A DNA stretch of 64,000 bases from Ignisphaera sp. Lineage in GTDB: Archaea > Thermoproteota > Thermoprotei_A > Sulfolobales > Ignisphaeraceae. Positions 8,112 through 16,491 of this stretch are shown here, in pieces. Below the pieces are notes generated by a model. The model was not told where the DNA came from. It saw only the letters and a program-made list of their open reading frames with translations, and made no database searches. Location: NCBI GenBank assembly GCA_038735125.1, contig JAVYNU010000001.1:1-64000 (forward strand), read 5' to 3'. Every line of letters starts with the position of its first letter. The first letter of the stretch is position 1. Made by a program: the position numbers and the translations under genes.

Positions 8112-10934
8112 TCAACCCCCAATGACTATTTCAACAAGGTTGTAGATGTCGAATAGAGGTGGCATATCTTTGCAGAGAAGCGATAGTCTTGCCATTCCCT
8201 GGTAAACACCTCTGCTCCTCTCCTCAACGCGGTTAGACTCTCTAGCTAGGTATAGACCTAGGACGAGGTTGTTAGCCCCGTGGTCATGGACTATGGTCAT
8301 GGCTTCCTGTACCAATGACTCTATGTCCCGCAGAACATTCTTCAGATCCTCTTTGCTGGCTAGCTGTATAAGGATCTCCGTAGCTGTGCCCAGGTCATCG
8401 ACTCTCTTCCCAATTCCTTGGCTTAGAAGCGCATCGAGAACTGTTAGCATGTCGTCGCAGCCCATACCCACACCCCTCTGAACAGTTACTACGAAAGGCT
8501 GTTGACTCAGTCTATAGCCGGTGGCAGAGTACTTTTTGAAGAGCTGTGCAACCTCTGTCTCGAAGAGCTGCCACTCGCTTTTGATGAAAGATACTGTGGC
8601 AACGAGCTTCGGGCCCAGCTTAAACACCCTCTCTTCTCGGAATCTAGACTTGCACCTCTTGAGCAGGTATTCAGCTGCGTCGAGGACATTCCATATGTTG
8701 TGTTTGGGCTTGGCAGCTGCTATAGCTATAGACAGGGTGAGCTCGCCGCCATTCAATCTCCAGAAGGCCTCGGCTGTGGCCAGAGCCAGCGGCAGAGCTA
8801 CGCTGGAGGGCCATATAGCAAGCATATCGTCTCCACCAGCATATAGGGTACCTGCGAAAACCCTGGTAGCAATCTTGTCGAACTCGTCGATATTGCCAAT
8901 ACTGTTCCTGAGCCTTTGAAGCGCTGTTAGGAACCCCAGCTTCAAACCCATATCTATTCTAATGCTTCTGCACATAGCCTCAGCAATGTTTAGTGCCGAC
9001 GCCATGTACTGCCCAGCGGCATTTCCATCAACTTTAACTATAGCAATCTTGCGCTGCTCAACACCAAGCCTATCTAGCTCAACTCCTGAGAGCCAGGAGA
9101 TGAGGTATTGATACACCTCCTTAACCCTGTTCTTCTCGATTATGTCTCTAGCCTCTCTATAGCCTAGGGAGGCTAGGTACCCAAGCTTCGTTCTTATATA
9201 CATGCCTGTGCCAAGGTCGTGCAGACTTCTGCACTCGGAACACACATACTCGCCGTTGAGATTCTCTGTAGCCGGCCTCCGTCTACAGTACTCGCATAGC
9301 ACCTCATACCCCGTCTCAGTCAATCTTCTCATTGTCCTGCGAAGCTCTTTTCTTGCTGCAAGTTCGGCAACACCTCTTCTAATGGACCAGCCCCAACTGG
9401 ATTTAAGCTCCGATAAAGCATAGGTCAAATTGATGTCGAAGCCAACTAGGCTCTTAACGTACTCAGCAACCTTCTCAACATCTGTGGTGCGCGACGGGGC
9501 AAAGGCTATTACAAAGCCCCCGCCTGCATAGACTATAGCGTCTAGCGAGAGACCGAGCTTCTCGATTATCGCTCTGGGGATGGCATATACTGTGCAGGCG
9601 TCTATCACAAAGCTTGTAGCTGTTAGTATTCTAAGCGACTCCCTCTTTATGAAACTCTGAATCCCTGCCACATCAACTACCAGCAGCTTGACCTCCTCTA
9701 TGCTTGACCCAGGATCCTCGAGGAGGTCAGAGGGTATCAGCCGGGCTTTGAGGCTCTCAGCTATCTTCTTTACAACACTGCTGTACAGGTCGTTAGGCAT
9801 AGAGAGCCAGGCATCCCATATCTTGGGCCCTGTCCCTGCAAAAAGATCCTCAACCTTTAGCCCACGCCCTTCAGCATATTTGGCGAGGGTGTCATGTACA
9901 ATAGATGCGAAGTACTTGCTAAGCCTATCGATATTCGAAGACCTCTGGTCAGCTTTGCTTAGAATCTCTCCTAGCTCCTTTACTTTCACCTCCAATCCCA
10001 AACCATCTAGCTTAAATGAGCTTGGCAACTTCTCTACATCGTGATGCTTCTCTATGAGCTCACAAAGAGCTTTGTAGACCTCGTCCAAGCCCAGCCCAGA
10101 CAAGAAGTCTTTGAGCCTGCTCTTCTCGATTAGCTCAACAGACTTCGCAGCATGGCTTACATAAACCCTATCTCTGTAGATCTCAACCCAGCTAGCGGGC
10201 TTGCCTATATCGTGTAGAAGCGCAGCTAGTCTAAGCAAAGCCAGCTCCAGTCTATGTTGCTTAGAGTTCTTCTGGAGGGAATCCCAATATTTGTTGACAT
10301 ACATTGCTACAGCCAGTCCTGTTGTGGCAATGGTGTGCGGGATTAGCTTAGATATGCTACACCCAGGCCTAGTATCTGAAGGCAAATTCAATAAGAGGTC
10401 GAGCCTCTCGAGAGCCTCTTTCATGTCCTGCGGTGGAGCCACAATTTCTCCGAAGTGCTTCACAAACTCGTTGATGGTCCCAGCAACCTTCTCGTAATCA
10501 AACTCTTTGGCTAATCCCCTCAAACTCCTGCCTTCACCCAGTATCTCCCGCATAACAGCTGTGTCTCTACCCATAATCCATGCGTAGAGCAGGTCTTGTG
10601 GAGACGGTGTCACAGCGCCGACCACTCCCTGAAGCTGTACCGGGGGTGTCAGCGGGGTTACGAAGTATCTGCGAAAGGCTATCGATATAGCGTCGGCGAG
10701 CCTCTCAAGCAAGCATATCGCTAGGTCTACCCCCTGCAAGTCTCTGCAAATCCTAAACGCCTGTTCCACACCTTGGAAGAGCGTTGAGACAGCGTTGACA
10801 GCAGACTCAACTAATCCAAGCAGCTTTTTCCCATAGTTCGAGAGCTTCTCCAGACTCACACTAGTTATGTAGGTCTGCTGTCCAGTCTCATCGATGAGAG
10901 GAGACTGGTGTGTCACAACTATGTAATCGCTCAT
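8112..10934 (-). CDS. cas10: Cas10 large subunit with HD nuclease and GGDD cyclase
   Basis: Signature protein of type III CRISPR, 940 aa. An HD nuclease domain lies after an unusually long N-terminal helical region, with the HD pair at residues 241-242 (LLHDIGKP) and further histidines in KHHD at 297-298. The first palm domain begins near 416 (LLVVDVAGIQSFIK) and has a degenerate YAGGGF at the GGDD position. A four-cysteine zinc site lies at 547/550 and 565/568. The second palm carries D635 (VKVDGN) and an intact GGDD at 700-703. Both DNase and cyclic oligoadenylate synthesis are therefore expected, matching the Csx1 gene downstream. ATG start at 10934. Confidence 0.96.
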   Translation of the reverse strand: MSDYIVVTHQSPLIDETGQQTYITSVSLEKLSNYGKKLLGLVESAVNAVSTLFQGVEQAFRICRDLQGVDLAICLLERLADAISIAFRRYFVTPLTPPVQLQGVVGAVTPSPQDLLYAWIMGRDTAVMREILGEGRSLRGLAKEFDYEKVAGTINEFVKHFGEIVAPPQDMKEALERLDLLLNLPSDTRPGCSISKLIPHTIATTGLAVAMYVNKYWDSLQKNSKQHRLELALLRLAALLHDIGKPASWVEIYRDRVYVSHAAKSVELIEKSRLKDFLSGLGLDEVYKALCELIEKHHDVEKLPSSFKLDGLGLEVKVKELGEILSKADQRSSNIDRLSKYFASIVHDTLAKYAEGRGLKVEDLFAGTGPKIWDAWLSMPNDLYSSVVKKIAESLKARLIPSDLLEDPGSSIEEVKLLVVDVAGIQSFIKRESLRILTATSFVIDACTVYAIPRAIIEKLGLSLDAIVYAGGGFVIAFAPSRTTDVEKVAEYVKSLVGFDINLTYALSELKSSWGWSIRRGVAELAARKELRRTMRRLTETGYEVLCEYCRRRPATENLNGEYVCSECRSLHDLGTGMYIRTKLGYLASLGYREARDIIEKNRVKEVYQYLISWLSGVELDRLGVEQRKIAIVKVDGNAAGQYMASALNIAEAMCRSIRIDMGLKLGFLTALQRLRNSIGNIDEFDKIATRVFAGTLYAGGDDMLAIWPSSVALPLALATAEAFWRLNGGELTLSIAIAAAKPKHNIWNVLDAAEYLLKRCKSRFREERVFKLGPKLVATVSFIKSEWQLFETEVAQLFKKYSATGYRLSQQPFVVTVQRGVGMGCDDMLTVLDALLSQGIGKRVDDLGTATEILIQLASKEDLKNVLRDIESLVQEAMTIVHDHGANNLVLGLYLARESNRVEERSRGVYQGMARLSLLCKDMPPLFDIYNLVEIVIGG

Positions 10935-10946
10935 CTATTCACACCT

Positions 10947-11255
10947 TCACAGTTTGGTCGATAGGTTCTCTGCTGACCTATAGTCTCTCCTTAGAACAGA
11001 TTGGCTGTCGAAGACATACGGGCATTCCACATCATATCTGCCGACCCGGTTGCCCCCAGATATAACGTGGTATATGCACACCTCTCTACCCTTGTCCGAT
11101 CTCTCTTTCGTCACTACTATGGCTAGCTTACTCCTCTTCACATCGCTAATCACATTGTTGTCCACGGTGCAGACAACTTGGCCTCTAGACGATAGGTCGT
11201 CGTCGTAAAAGACTATGAAGGCCTTCTTACCTAGGAGCTCCCCCTCGAAACTCAC
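10947..11255 (-). CDS. Small protein of unknown function inside the cas operon
   Basis: 102 aa, GTG start at 11255 overlapping the stop of the upstream cas7 by 4 bp and ending 12 bp before cas10, so it is certainly translated with the effector. It begins MSFEGELLGKKAFIVFYDDD and contains AIVVTKERSDKGREVCIYHV. It looks like a compact alpha/beta domain with no membrane segment. I recognise no family; it does not resemble the helical Cas11 subunit, which is encoded elsewhere in the operon. It could be an extra effector subunit, comparable in position to Csx19-type genes of III-D loci. Confidence 0.8.
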   Translation of the reverse strand: MSFEGELLGKKAFIVFYDDDLSSRGQVVCTVDNNVISDVKRSKLAIVVTKERSDKGREVCIYHVISGGNRVGRYDVECPYVFDSQSVLRRDYRSAENLSTKL

Positions 11256-12268
11256 TTCGCAACCACCTTGTCTTTCACATCAGCTTCTGAAAATCCGTGT
11301 AGTTGCGATAGCTGGGGGTACCTGGTGAGGGTCTCGTCAATGGCCATGTCAATGAGTTTCTGCAACTCCTTTTCTCTGCAAATAATTTCGATGTGCTCGA
11401 CACTGCAGTTCAGCCCCCACTTAGCGAGGGTCTCGGCGAATCGAAGTGGAGCTTTGAGCGCTACAACCATGAATCTCGCTTTGCCCATGTCGGGATACGC
11501 ATATTTGTGTTTGCCGATGAGCACCGGTATGCCAATGGAGCTGCCCTTAGCTATGCCCATTGATATGAGCAGCGCCCCTATCTCCTCAAGCTTGAGTGCA
11601 GAGAACATGATTGAGCCTTTGAGTCTGGTGCCCGGCTTTATTGCATAGACCTTTTCCCCGTATGGCAGATCCCTCTTCTCGTAAGCTTCTAGACTACAGC
11701 AGAAGTTGCTTGGCATAACCCTGCCCACAACCCCTGGAGCCCCAAAGATGTCGCAGACAACACATATTGTATAGTCTTGCGTCTCTATAGGATTGCAATA
11801 TGGGCCTCGATTCTCTGAAACTGCTTTCCAGATTCTTGCATGTCTCCAGCCGTGGGCGCCTGGTGGTGGAGGTGATGAAATTGGCTTGACATCGCTTCGC
11901 ATACAAGATATGGCCGAGCCATCTTTGGCAGGGCATAGCTCTAGCCTAGCCCTTAAGAGACCCTTTATTGTGGAGCCCGGTATACACACACTATCTCCAT
12001 AAACAACGTTGTCTATATAGTCGAGAGCAACATACGATGAAACCCTCTGCAACGCTTTTATATCACCTTTAATGAGAGCTTCTTCAACAGTATTTAGCAG
12101 GCTAGCAGCTGTTTTAATGTCGATTAGACGCTCCAGCCTCTCCCTACCCATAGACACATGGATATATGAAAGAGCCTCTATCTCAGCCTCGATAACGCCG
12201 CTGAGTGTCCCCTCCACCTCTATATCTCTTACAGTAAAAGCCTTTCTGGTCACAGCTATGCTAGACAT
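11252..12268 (-). CDS. Cas7-like RAMP subunit with conserved Asp
   Basis: A Csm3/Cas7-family RAMP of about 338 aa. An aspartate in YIDNVVYG (residue 91 counted from the longer start at 12283) precedes VCIPGSTIKGLLRARLE and matches the position of the target-RNA cleavage residue of Csm3. A cysteine-rich insert (CVVCDIFGAPGVVG with nearby Cys) may bind zinc. I choose ATG 12268 (MSSIAVTRKAF), which has GGAGGTG about 7 nt upstream; a TTG at 12283 would add five residues. It overlaps its upstream neighbour by 13 bp, showing tight translational coupling. Confidence 0.88.
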   Translation of the reverse strand: MSSIAVTRKAFTVRDIEVEGTLSGVIEAEIEALSYIHVSMGRERLERLIDIKTAASLLNTVEEALIKGDIKALQRVSSYVALDYIDNVVYGDSVCIPGSTIKGLLRARLELCPAKDGSAISCMRSDVKPISSPPPPGAHGWRHARIWKAVSENRGPYCNPIETQDYTICVVCDIFGAPGVVGRVMPSNFCCSLEAYEKRDLPYGEKVYAIKPGTRLKGSIMFSALKLEEIGALLISMGIAKGSSIGIPVLIGKHKYAYPDMGKARFMVVALKAPLRFAETLAKWGLNCSVEHIEIICREKELQKLIDMAIDETLTRYPQLSQLHGFSEADVKDKVVAK

Positions 12269-13176
12269 GAGCTCCACCTCCAACCACTTTCAGACACCTT
12301 CCTAAGCTTCTGCAATGCACCTCTCCAAGCATTGGCAAAGTTCTTGAGCATCTCCAGCCAGCTGCTCTCCACCACCTTTACATCCACGTCCAACGGATCG
12401 AGAGCCGGTATAGAGTCTTTAAGTTCCGCACCCCCTCTATAGTCATAGCCATAAACTTTCAGATTCTCGATTTTGACCCAGCCAAAGCCCCGTGTCTTGA
12501 GGCCTCCAATCTTCAGAAGACCCATGTGCATATCCAGTAGGGACTCTGCAACAACGCCAATTGCATAGTTAGGTAGATTAACAAACTCTACTCTGAAACC
12601 AAACTTGGCGCCAGGCTCCACATACTCAACACTGAACAGAGCCCTGGGTTTTGCCACACCAGTCCTCCTATCGATTGCAACCATAGTTCTATAGCCAAGT
12701 CTGTACCCATCAGTGGGGTAGCTGTCATAGAACCTGATGTGCGAGACTAGGCCAGGGGAGCCAAACATTAGGCATGCCAAGCATATAGGCTTAGGTAACG
12801 CATTAGCTATGTTCTCCGCAAGGCTCTCATAAGAAGCCCTATGCTTTTCAAGCTCCTCAAACTCATCTCCTTTGAGACATGTATCCCCGGGCACACCACC
12901 ACAAACAGCAAGCCCTGCACTCCTCATCAATTTAACAACATAGCTTCTGAAAACCCCTTTCAGTGACGAGCCAGGGATATAGGGGATGCTTTTGCCGTCA
13001 GCCGTGGTTATCTTGACAACCACCAGGTCTACAGGCTCGAAAGTAGCTGCAGCACGACCAGCTCCGACCCTGAGCGGCTCAATATTTGTTATAGTGCCCT
13101 CAAACACCACCCTTCTAACCAGCTTGTGAAGTCCAAACCATTCAAAAGCCTTGGCAGCTACACTCACTTTCACCAC
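12256..13176 (-). CDS. Cas7-like RAMP subunit with conserved Asp
   Basis: 306 aa, Csm3-type backbone subunit. It carries NIEPLRVGAGR, the putative cleavage Asp at residue 50 (FEPVDLVVVK), IPYIPGSSLKGVFRS, the block CLMFGSPGLVSHIRF and a C-terminal LKIGGLKTRGFGWVKI glycine loop. GTG start (13176 or 13173) overlapping the preceding cas7 by a few bases. The conserved Asp suggests it contributes one of the regularly spaced cuts in target RNA; this is inference from Csm3. Confidence 0.9.
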   Translation of the reverse strand: MVKVSVAAKAFEWFGLHKLVRRVVFEGTITNIEPLRVGAGRAAATFEPVDLVVVKITTADGKSIPYIPGSSLKGVFRSYVVKLMRSAGLAVCGGVPGDTCLKGDEFEELEKHRASYESLAENIANALPKPICLACLMFGSPGLVSHIRFYDSYPTDGYRLGYRTMVAIDRRTGVAKPRALFSVEYVEPGAKFGFRVEFVNLPNYAIGVVAESLLDMHMGLLKIGGLKTRGFGWVKIENLKVYGYDYRGGAELKDSIPALDPLDVDVKVVESSWLEMLKNFANAWRGALQKLRKVSESGWRWSSCLA

Positions 13177-14126
13177 CTCGAAATCAATTCTCTTAGTGTA
13201 ATGTTCTTCTCCTCAACTAGGGAAAGGTCTTTCACAACATAGACTACAACACGGGTTTTCTCGGGGTCTAGCCTCAGAACCCCGTGTCCAACGCTCTTCA
13301 TACCACCAAACATTATACCTTGAGATGCAAACATCTTTAGATATGTTCTCAGAAGTTTACAGACATCGCTATCACATGCAGTGATGTCTATATTCTTTAG
13401 CTCTGCTCTGAAGCGCCACCTGTATCCAGGGGGTATGAATTCATATTCAAATAGCGCACCACTTCTAGCAGCCTCTCTAAACCGGTCTATTGCTACTCGT
13501 GCGCGTGTAGCTAGCTTAACCTCCTGATCTTTCACCGGATACACATCGAAGAATATGGCCTTAGAGGCGAGGGCTTGGTTGCCGAAGACCCTGCATATTA
13601 TACATGGGCTATACTGCTTCAACACAGACAACAGATTATCTACAGACGACACCTGCACTATACTAGACATAATGTTGCTGACCACAGCTTCTGCATCTCT
13701 TATGCGCCTACGGGAAGCTATTTCAGCAATAACCCCCCGGCTTTGTTTATCAAGAAGTGTCTTCTTCAATTCATCGAAGCTTCTAGATTTTTGCGCCACT
13801 TGATACACATAGTTAAGGAATTCAACTGCAAAAGAGCATGTTGCATCGTTGAATAGTTCACACACCTTGTAGTTACCGGCTCTAGCCACAGCCTCTAACA
13901 GAGACCTAGTAGCACCTTTGATGGTAGATGCAGGAATGTATGGCACACCTCTAGGATCCCTCAGCACAGGAAGATCTACTTCACCTAACCCACCACGGCC
14001 TTTACCAATGCGAAGCGGTGTTTCATTAACAGCTTCACCTTCTATAACAGTAATCGACTTCAGAACATCGTGATCGATGCCTAGTACACGAAGTCCTTCC
14101 ACAACCTTCTGAATCTCGCCACTCAA
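13170..14126 (-). CDS. Cas7-like RAMP subunit (Csm3-type) with conserved Asp
   Basis: 318 aa. Family blocks in order: LRIGKGRGGLGEVDLPVLRD with the putative catalytic Asp at 51, VPYIPASTIKGATRSLLE, CRVFGNQALASKA and FASQGIMFGGMKSVGHGVLR. Apparent TTG start at 14126. It lies 21 bp downstream of the small-subunit gene. Of the five Cas7 paralogs this most resembles a classical Csm3. Confidence 0.9.
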   Translation of the reverse strand: MSGEIQKVVEGLRVLGIDHDVLKSITVIEGEAVNETPLRIGKGRGGLGEVDLPVLRDPRGVPYIPASTIKGATRSLLEAVARAGNYKVCELFNDATCSFAVEFLNYVYQVAQKSRSFDELKKTLLDKQSRGVIAEIASRRRIRDAEAVVSNIMSSIVQVSSVDNLLSVLKQYSPCIICRVFGNQALASKAIFFDVYPVKDQEVKLATRARVAIDRFREAARSGALFEYEFIPPGYRWRFRAELKNIDITACDSDVCKLLRTYLKMFASQGIMFGGMKSVGHGVLRLDPEKTRVVVYVVKDLSLVEEKNITLRELISRW

Positions 14127-14147
14127 GATTCCAACCTTCTCGCATGA

Positions 14148-14606
14148 TTAAATACGTAAGAGGGTTTTGAGATAAGTTTGTGCAAATCCTTGAGGTGCTT
14201 GCATGTTGGGGTTGCGCAAATAGTTGCTATATTGCTTTCGCAGATCATTTTGCGGATTAAGTTCCCAACACTCAAAGAACCACTTAAAATAGCTGAGAGC
14301 AATCCTCAGCACCTTTTGCTGTTCCTTTATATCCCTAACATTAGAGATGAGATTATTGAGTACCCGATACAATCTAGTACCGCTAACACGTTCCCATTCT
14401 TTTCGACTCATTTGACGAACCAGATAGAGTAGTAGTGTAAAACCATCAACAGTTTCATTAAGCTCTATAAGCTTGTTAATTTGTGATCGATCAAGATAAT
14501 CGCATTTCCCATTTTCACATTTAATAGGGTTGACCCTTGCAGCAACAGCTGCTAATGCAAGCTCATCTAGCACATTACTGGGGGGCGTGGGAGCCGTATA
14601 GGACAA
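14148..14606 (-). CDS. Putative Cas11 (Csm2/Cmr5-like) small subunit, first gene of operon
   Basis: 152 aa, almost entirely helical, with CENGKCDYLDRSQINKL near the N-terminus and KVLRIALSYFKWFFECWE near residue 105. Small helical proteins at this position in type III operons are Cas11, which lines the belly of the complex. Sequence similarity in this family is low, so the call rests on size, predicted helicity and place. The start appears to be TTG at 14606. A TATA-like box lies just upstream, so this gene probably heads the operon that runs to csx1. Confidence 0.65.
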   Translation of the reverse strand: MSYTAPTPPSNVLDELALAAVAARVNPIKCENGKCDYLDRSQINKLIELNETVDGFTLLLYLVRQMSRKEWERVSGTRLYRVLNNLISNVRDIKEQQKVLRIALSYFKWFFECWELNPQNDLRKQYSNYLRNPNMQAPQGFAQTYLKTLLRI

Positions 14607-14637
14607 AGCGCCCGCCTGTATCTATTGCTTATGCACA

Positions 14638-14647
14638 CATATAAAAA
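14638..14647 (-). promoter_or_regulatory. TATA box of the cas operon
   Basis: On the minus strand TTTTTATATG lies about 32-41 nt before the TTG start of the small-subunit gene, the usual distance for an archaeal TATA box with a short leader. No comparable element is obvious between the tightly spaced downstream genes. Confidence 0.55.
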
Positions 14648-14954
14648 CTTTGCTGTTGTGTTAAACCCTCTTCATGTAAAATCCATTTTAATCTTAGCAA
14701 TTAGAGCACCAACTTTGGCTTGAGGATGTGGACGTGCTTGAATATCATGGAAAAACCACGGCGAATCAGTAACATAATGGCACCATCTTCTGTATACAAT
14801 ACTTTGGAGCATCACACATCAGCTGTTCTAGGGAGAGGCATGGTGCACTATGTTAAAAAGGTAGGTTATTGGCTACGAACAGCGCATATTGAGGTAGTTA
14901 ACGCTTTCTAGGTTTCAGCTGAAAGTATTGAAAGATTTATGATAAGAGCTATTT
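14648..14954. other. Intergenic stretch with one doubtful small ORF
   Basis: Between the cas operon promoter and the next gene I see only a plus-strand frame, 14747-14911 (about 54 codons, with SAVLGRGMVHYVKKVGYWLR near its end), which reads somewhat like a protein C-terminus. It may be a gene fragment; I do not recognise it. Confidence 0.3.
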
Positions 14955-15533
14955 CTAGAGGTTTATTTTTATTGGTATAGCTGCTCTATGCTGTGGTATT
15001 TCTATGTTTATTGTTGGTGTGCATATTCCCTGTGAAATGTTTTTTATTTGGATTTTTCTTAGCTGTTTTATTGTCTCTACATAGTCTTTATAGTGGCTTC
15101 TATCTATGTGTAGAATTGTCTTGGGATTGTCTTTGACGCTAGCTATTTTCATGTATTTAACGTGTTTGAACATTTTTGCTATCTCTACACACAGTCTAAT
15201 GTCTTTGCATGTGATCTCGAGCTCCTCGGCATTTAGATAGTCGTCGGATTTCCTAGAGACTTTGGGGATTCGAAACCCCATATCTATTTCTACGAGCTCG
15301 GAGCTCTCTACATCCAATAGAGCGGCGTATCTCACCTCAGCTCCTGTCAAAATCATTTCGACAATGCATTCAATGCACTGCTCGATACTGCTACACTGCG
15401 AAACAGCATAGATGTTGCCGTAGCTCTCTACACAAACAGCATAAACATTGCAGTACGTCAAAAGAGAATTGCTGCTGGCTACACTACTCAAAACCAACCG
15501 CCACAACATCAACAAGCCTAGCGCCCCACACAA
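14955..15533 (-). CDS. Hypothetical cysteine-rich protein inside the CRISPR island
   Basis: About 190 aa, soluble apart from a mildly hydrophobic start. The N-terminal half is cysteine-rich (several Cys in SQCSSIEQCIECIVE), the middle reads LDVESSELVEIDMGFRIPKV and the C-terminal half is basic (HIDRSHYKDYVETIKQLRKI). The frame is long and codon-like, so I accept it as a gene. The first start is TTG at 15533 and an ATG lies at 15509. It has the same orientation as the cas operon and lies between it and the right leader copy. No family recognised. Confidence 0.55.
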   Translation of the reverse strand: MCGALGLLMLWRLVLSSVASSNSLLTYCNVYAVCVESYGNIYAVSQCSSIEQCIECIVEMILTGAEVRYAALLDVESSELVEIDMGFRIPKVSRKSDDYLNAEELEITCKDIRLCVEIAKMFKHVKYMKIASVKDNPKTILHIDRSHYKDYVETIKQLRKIQIKNISQGICTPTINIEIPQHRAAIPIKINL

Positions 15534-15789
15534 CCAATAACTGATCTACATAAACCATAACACAATTTAGGATTTCGTTTTACAACAAAGTAGTAGCTCA
15601 CCACCTTCACCCCCAAACAGCTGTTCGAAGAGAAAGCCAAGACTCGTTTATATAGCTATCTCCCACCTTTCTACCCTGCTATGAGGCCTCAACAAATTGC
15701 AGACAGGGTGTCCAAACACTGTCAGGGCTAGAGGATCTTCACCCTCTCTTCATAGTCTCACAACCGTGAAATCAAAAGAAAAATTGTTT

Positions 15790-16092
15790 TTAGTCTTCTG
15801 GCAGGTCTGGGGGTGGTCTGAGGTCTGGGGAGGTCATTTTGTCGATGTCTTCTCCGAGTGCTGTTGCAGCGACTGTCAGCATTCGGTCTATCAGCGATAT
15901 CTTTGTGATTGTCGGCAGGTCTTCTTTTGCCTCTTTCAGGTAGTATTTGAGTAGCTCTGCCTTTTCCCTGTCAACTCTTTCGACTATTGGCAGCAGGGTC
16001 TCCTCGATGTCCCTTATGAGCTTCTCTACCCTGAGCCTAAGCTACGACAGCCTTTCGCTTTGGTCTGCCGTATTTGAACACCTATACCACAT
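15790..16092 (-). pseudogene. Small helical protein gene with one in-frame stop
   Basis: One frame runs from ATG 16092 to TAA 15790 (101 codons) and is interrupted only by TAG at 16042-16044, codon 17. Downstream it reads LRLRVEKLIRDIEETLLPIV, then AELLKYYLKEAKEDLPTITK and ends SPDLRPPPDLPED, which is clearly protein-like. No standard start codon follows the stop before the helical part. Probably a recently inactivated gene; I do not recognise the family. Confidence 0.6.
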
Positions 16093-16399
16093 CCTTTTCT
16101 AACCCACTTATAAACTCTATCATAGCATAGGCCAAATAGCCACAGCTTCTGCATATCCCGTCTCTAGCAAAATTGAAGCTGCTAACCAACTTGCGTTAAA
16201 AATATTAGTCATTTGATTAAGGATTGTACAAACGAATCTGCAAGACGGTGATGAGGTTTCTGGTATCTGAAAACTGATGAAACCCTGCCTCACTGACCCC
16301 CAACCCACAAAAACAGTTTGAAAAAGACTGTGCCACAGTCCAAACCATACCACACCCCACACTAATTTCTAGTATAACATGGTAAAAGTCTAATAGCAA
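16093..16399. other. Intergenic stretch, no supported gene
   Basis: About 300 bp between the broken helical gene and the right mini-array. Minus-strand frames contain short protein-like pieces (for example LAASILLETGYAEAVAIW at about 16125-16180) without a complete gene. Nothing else seen. Confidence 0.35.
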
Positions 16400-16491
16400 C
16401 TTCCAACTCCATTTATCGGATTCAATCTCGGCTATCTCATCCTATCACCTTTTTCAACGGCTTTTGCCTTTCAATTCCATTTATCGGATTC
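16400..16491 (-). CRISPR. Minimal CRISPR array: two repeats, one spacer
   Basis: Read on the minus strand, the leader-adjacent repeat is 16491-16468, identical to the repeat at 3471-3494. A 44-nt spacer follows (16467-16424), then a terminal repeat 16423-16400 with two mismatches. A degenerate last repeat is normal at the leader-distal end, so this unit looks like a complete array of one spacer. It points leftwards into the CRISPR island. Confidence 0.88.

Noticed and set aside
15697-15954. Plus-strand 85-codon frame
   Set aside because: The opposite strand carries the clearly coding, TAG-interrupted helical protein; this frame is its shadow.
16120-16399. Minus-strand frames of 60-80 codons upstream of the mini-array
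   Set aside because: Overlapping frames of poor composition without start signals; only short protein-like pieces.
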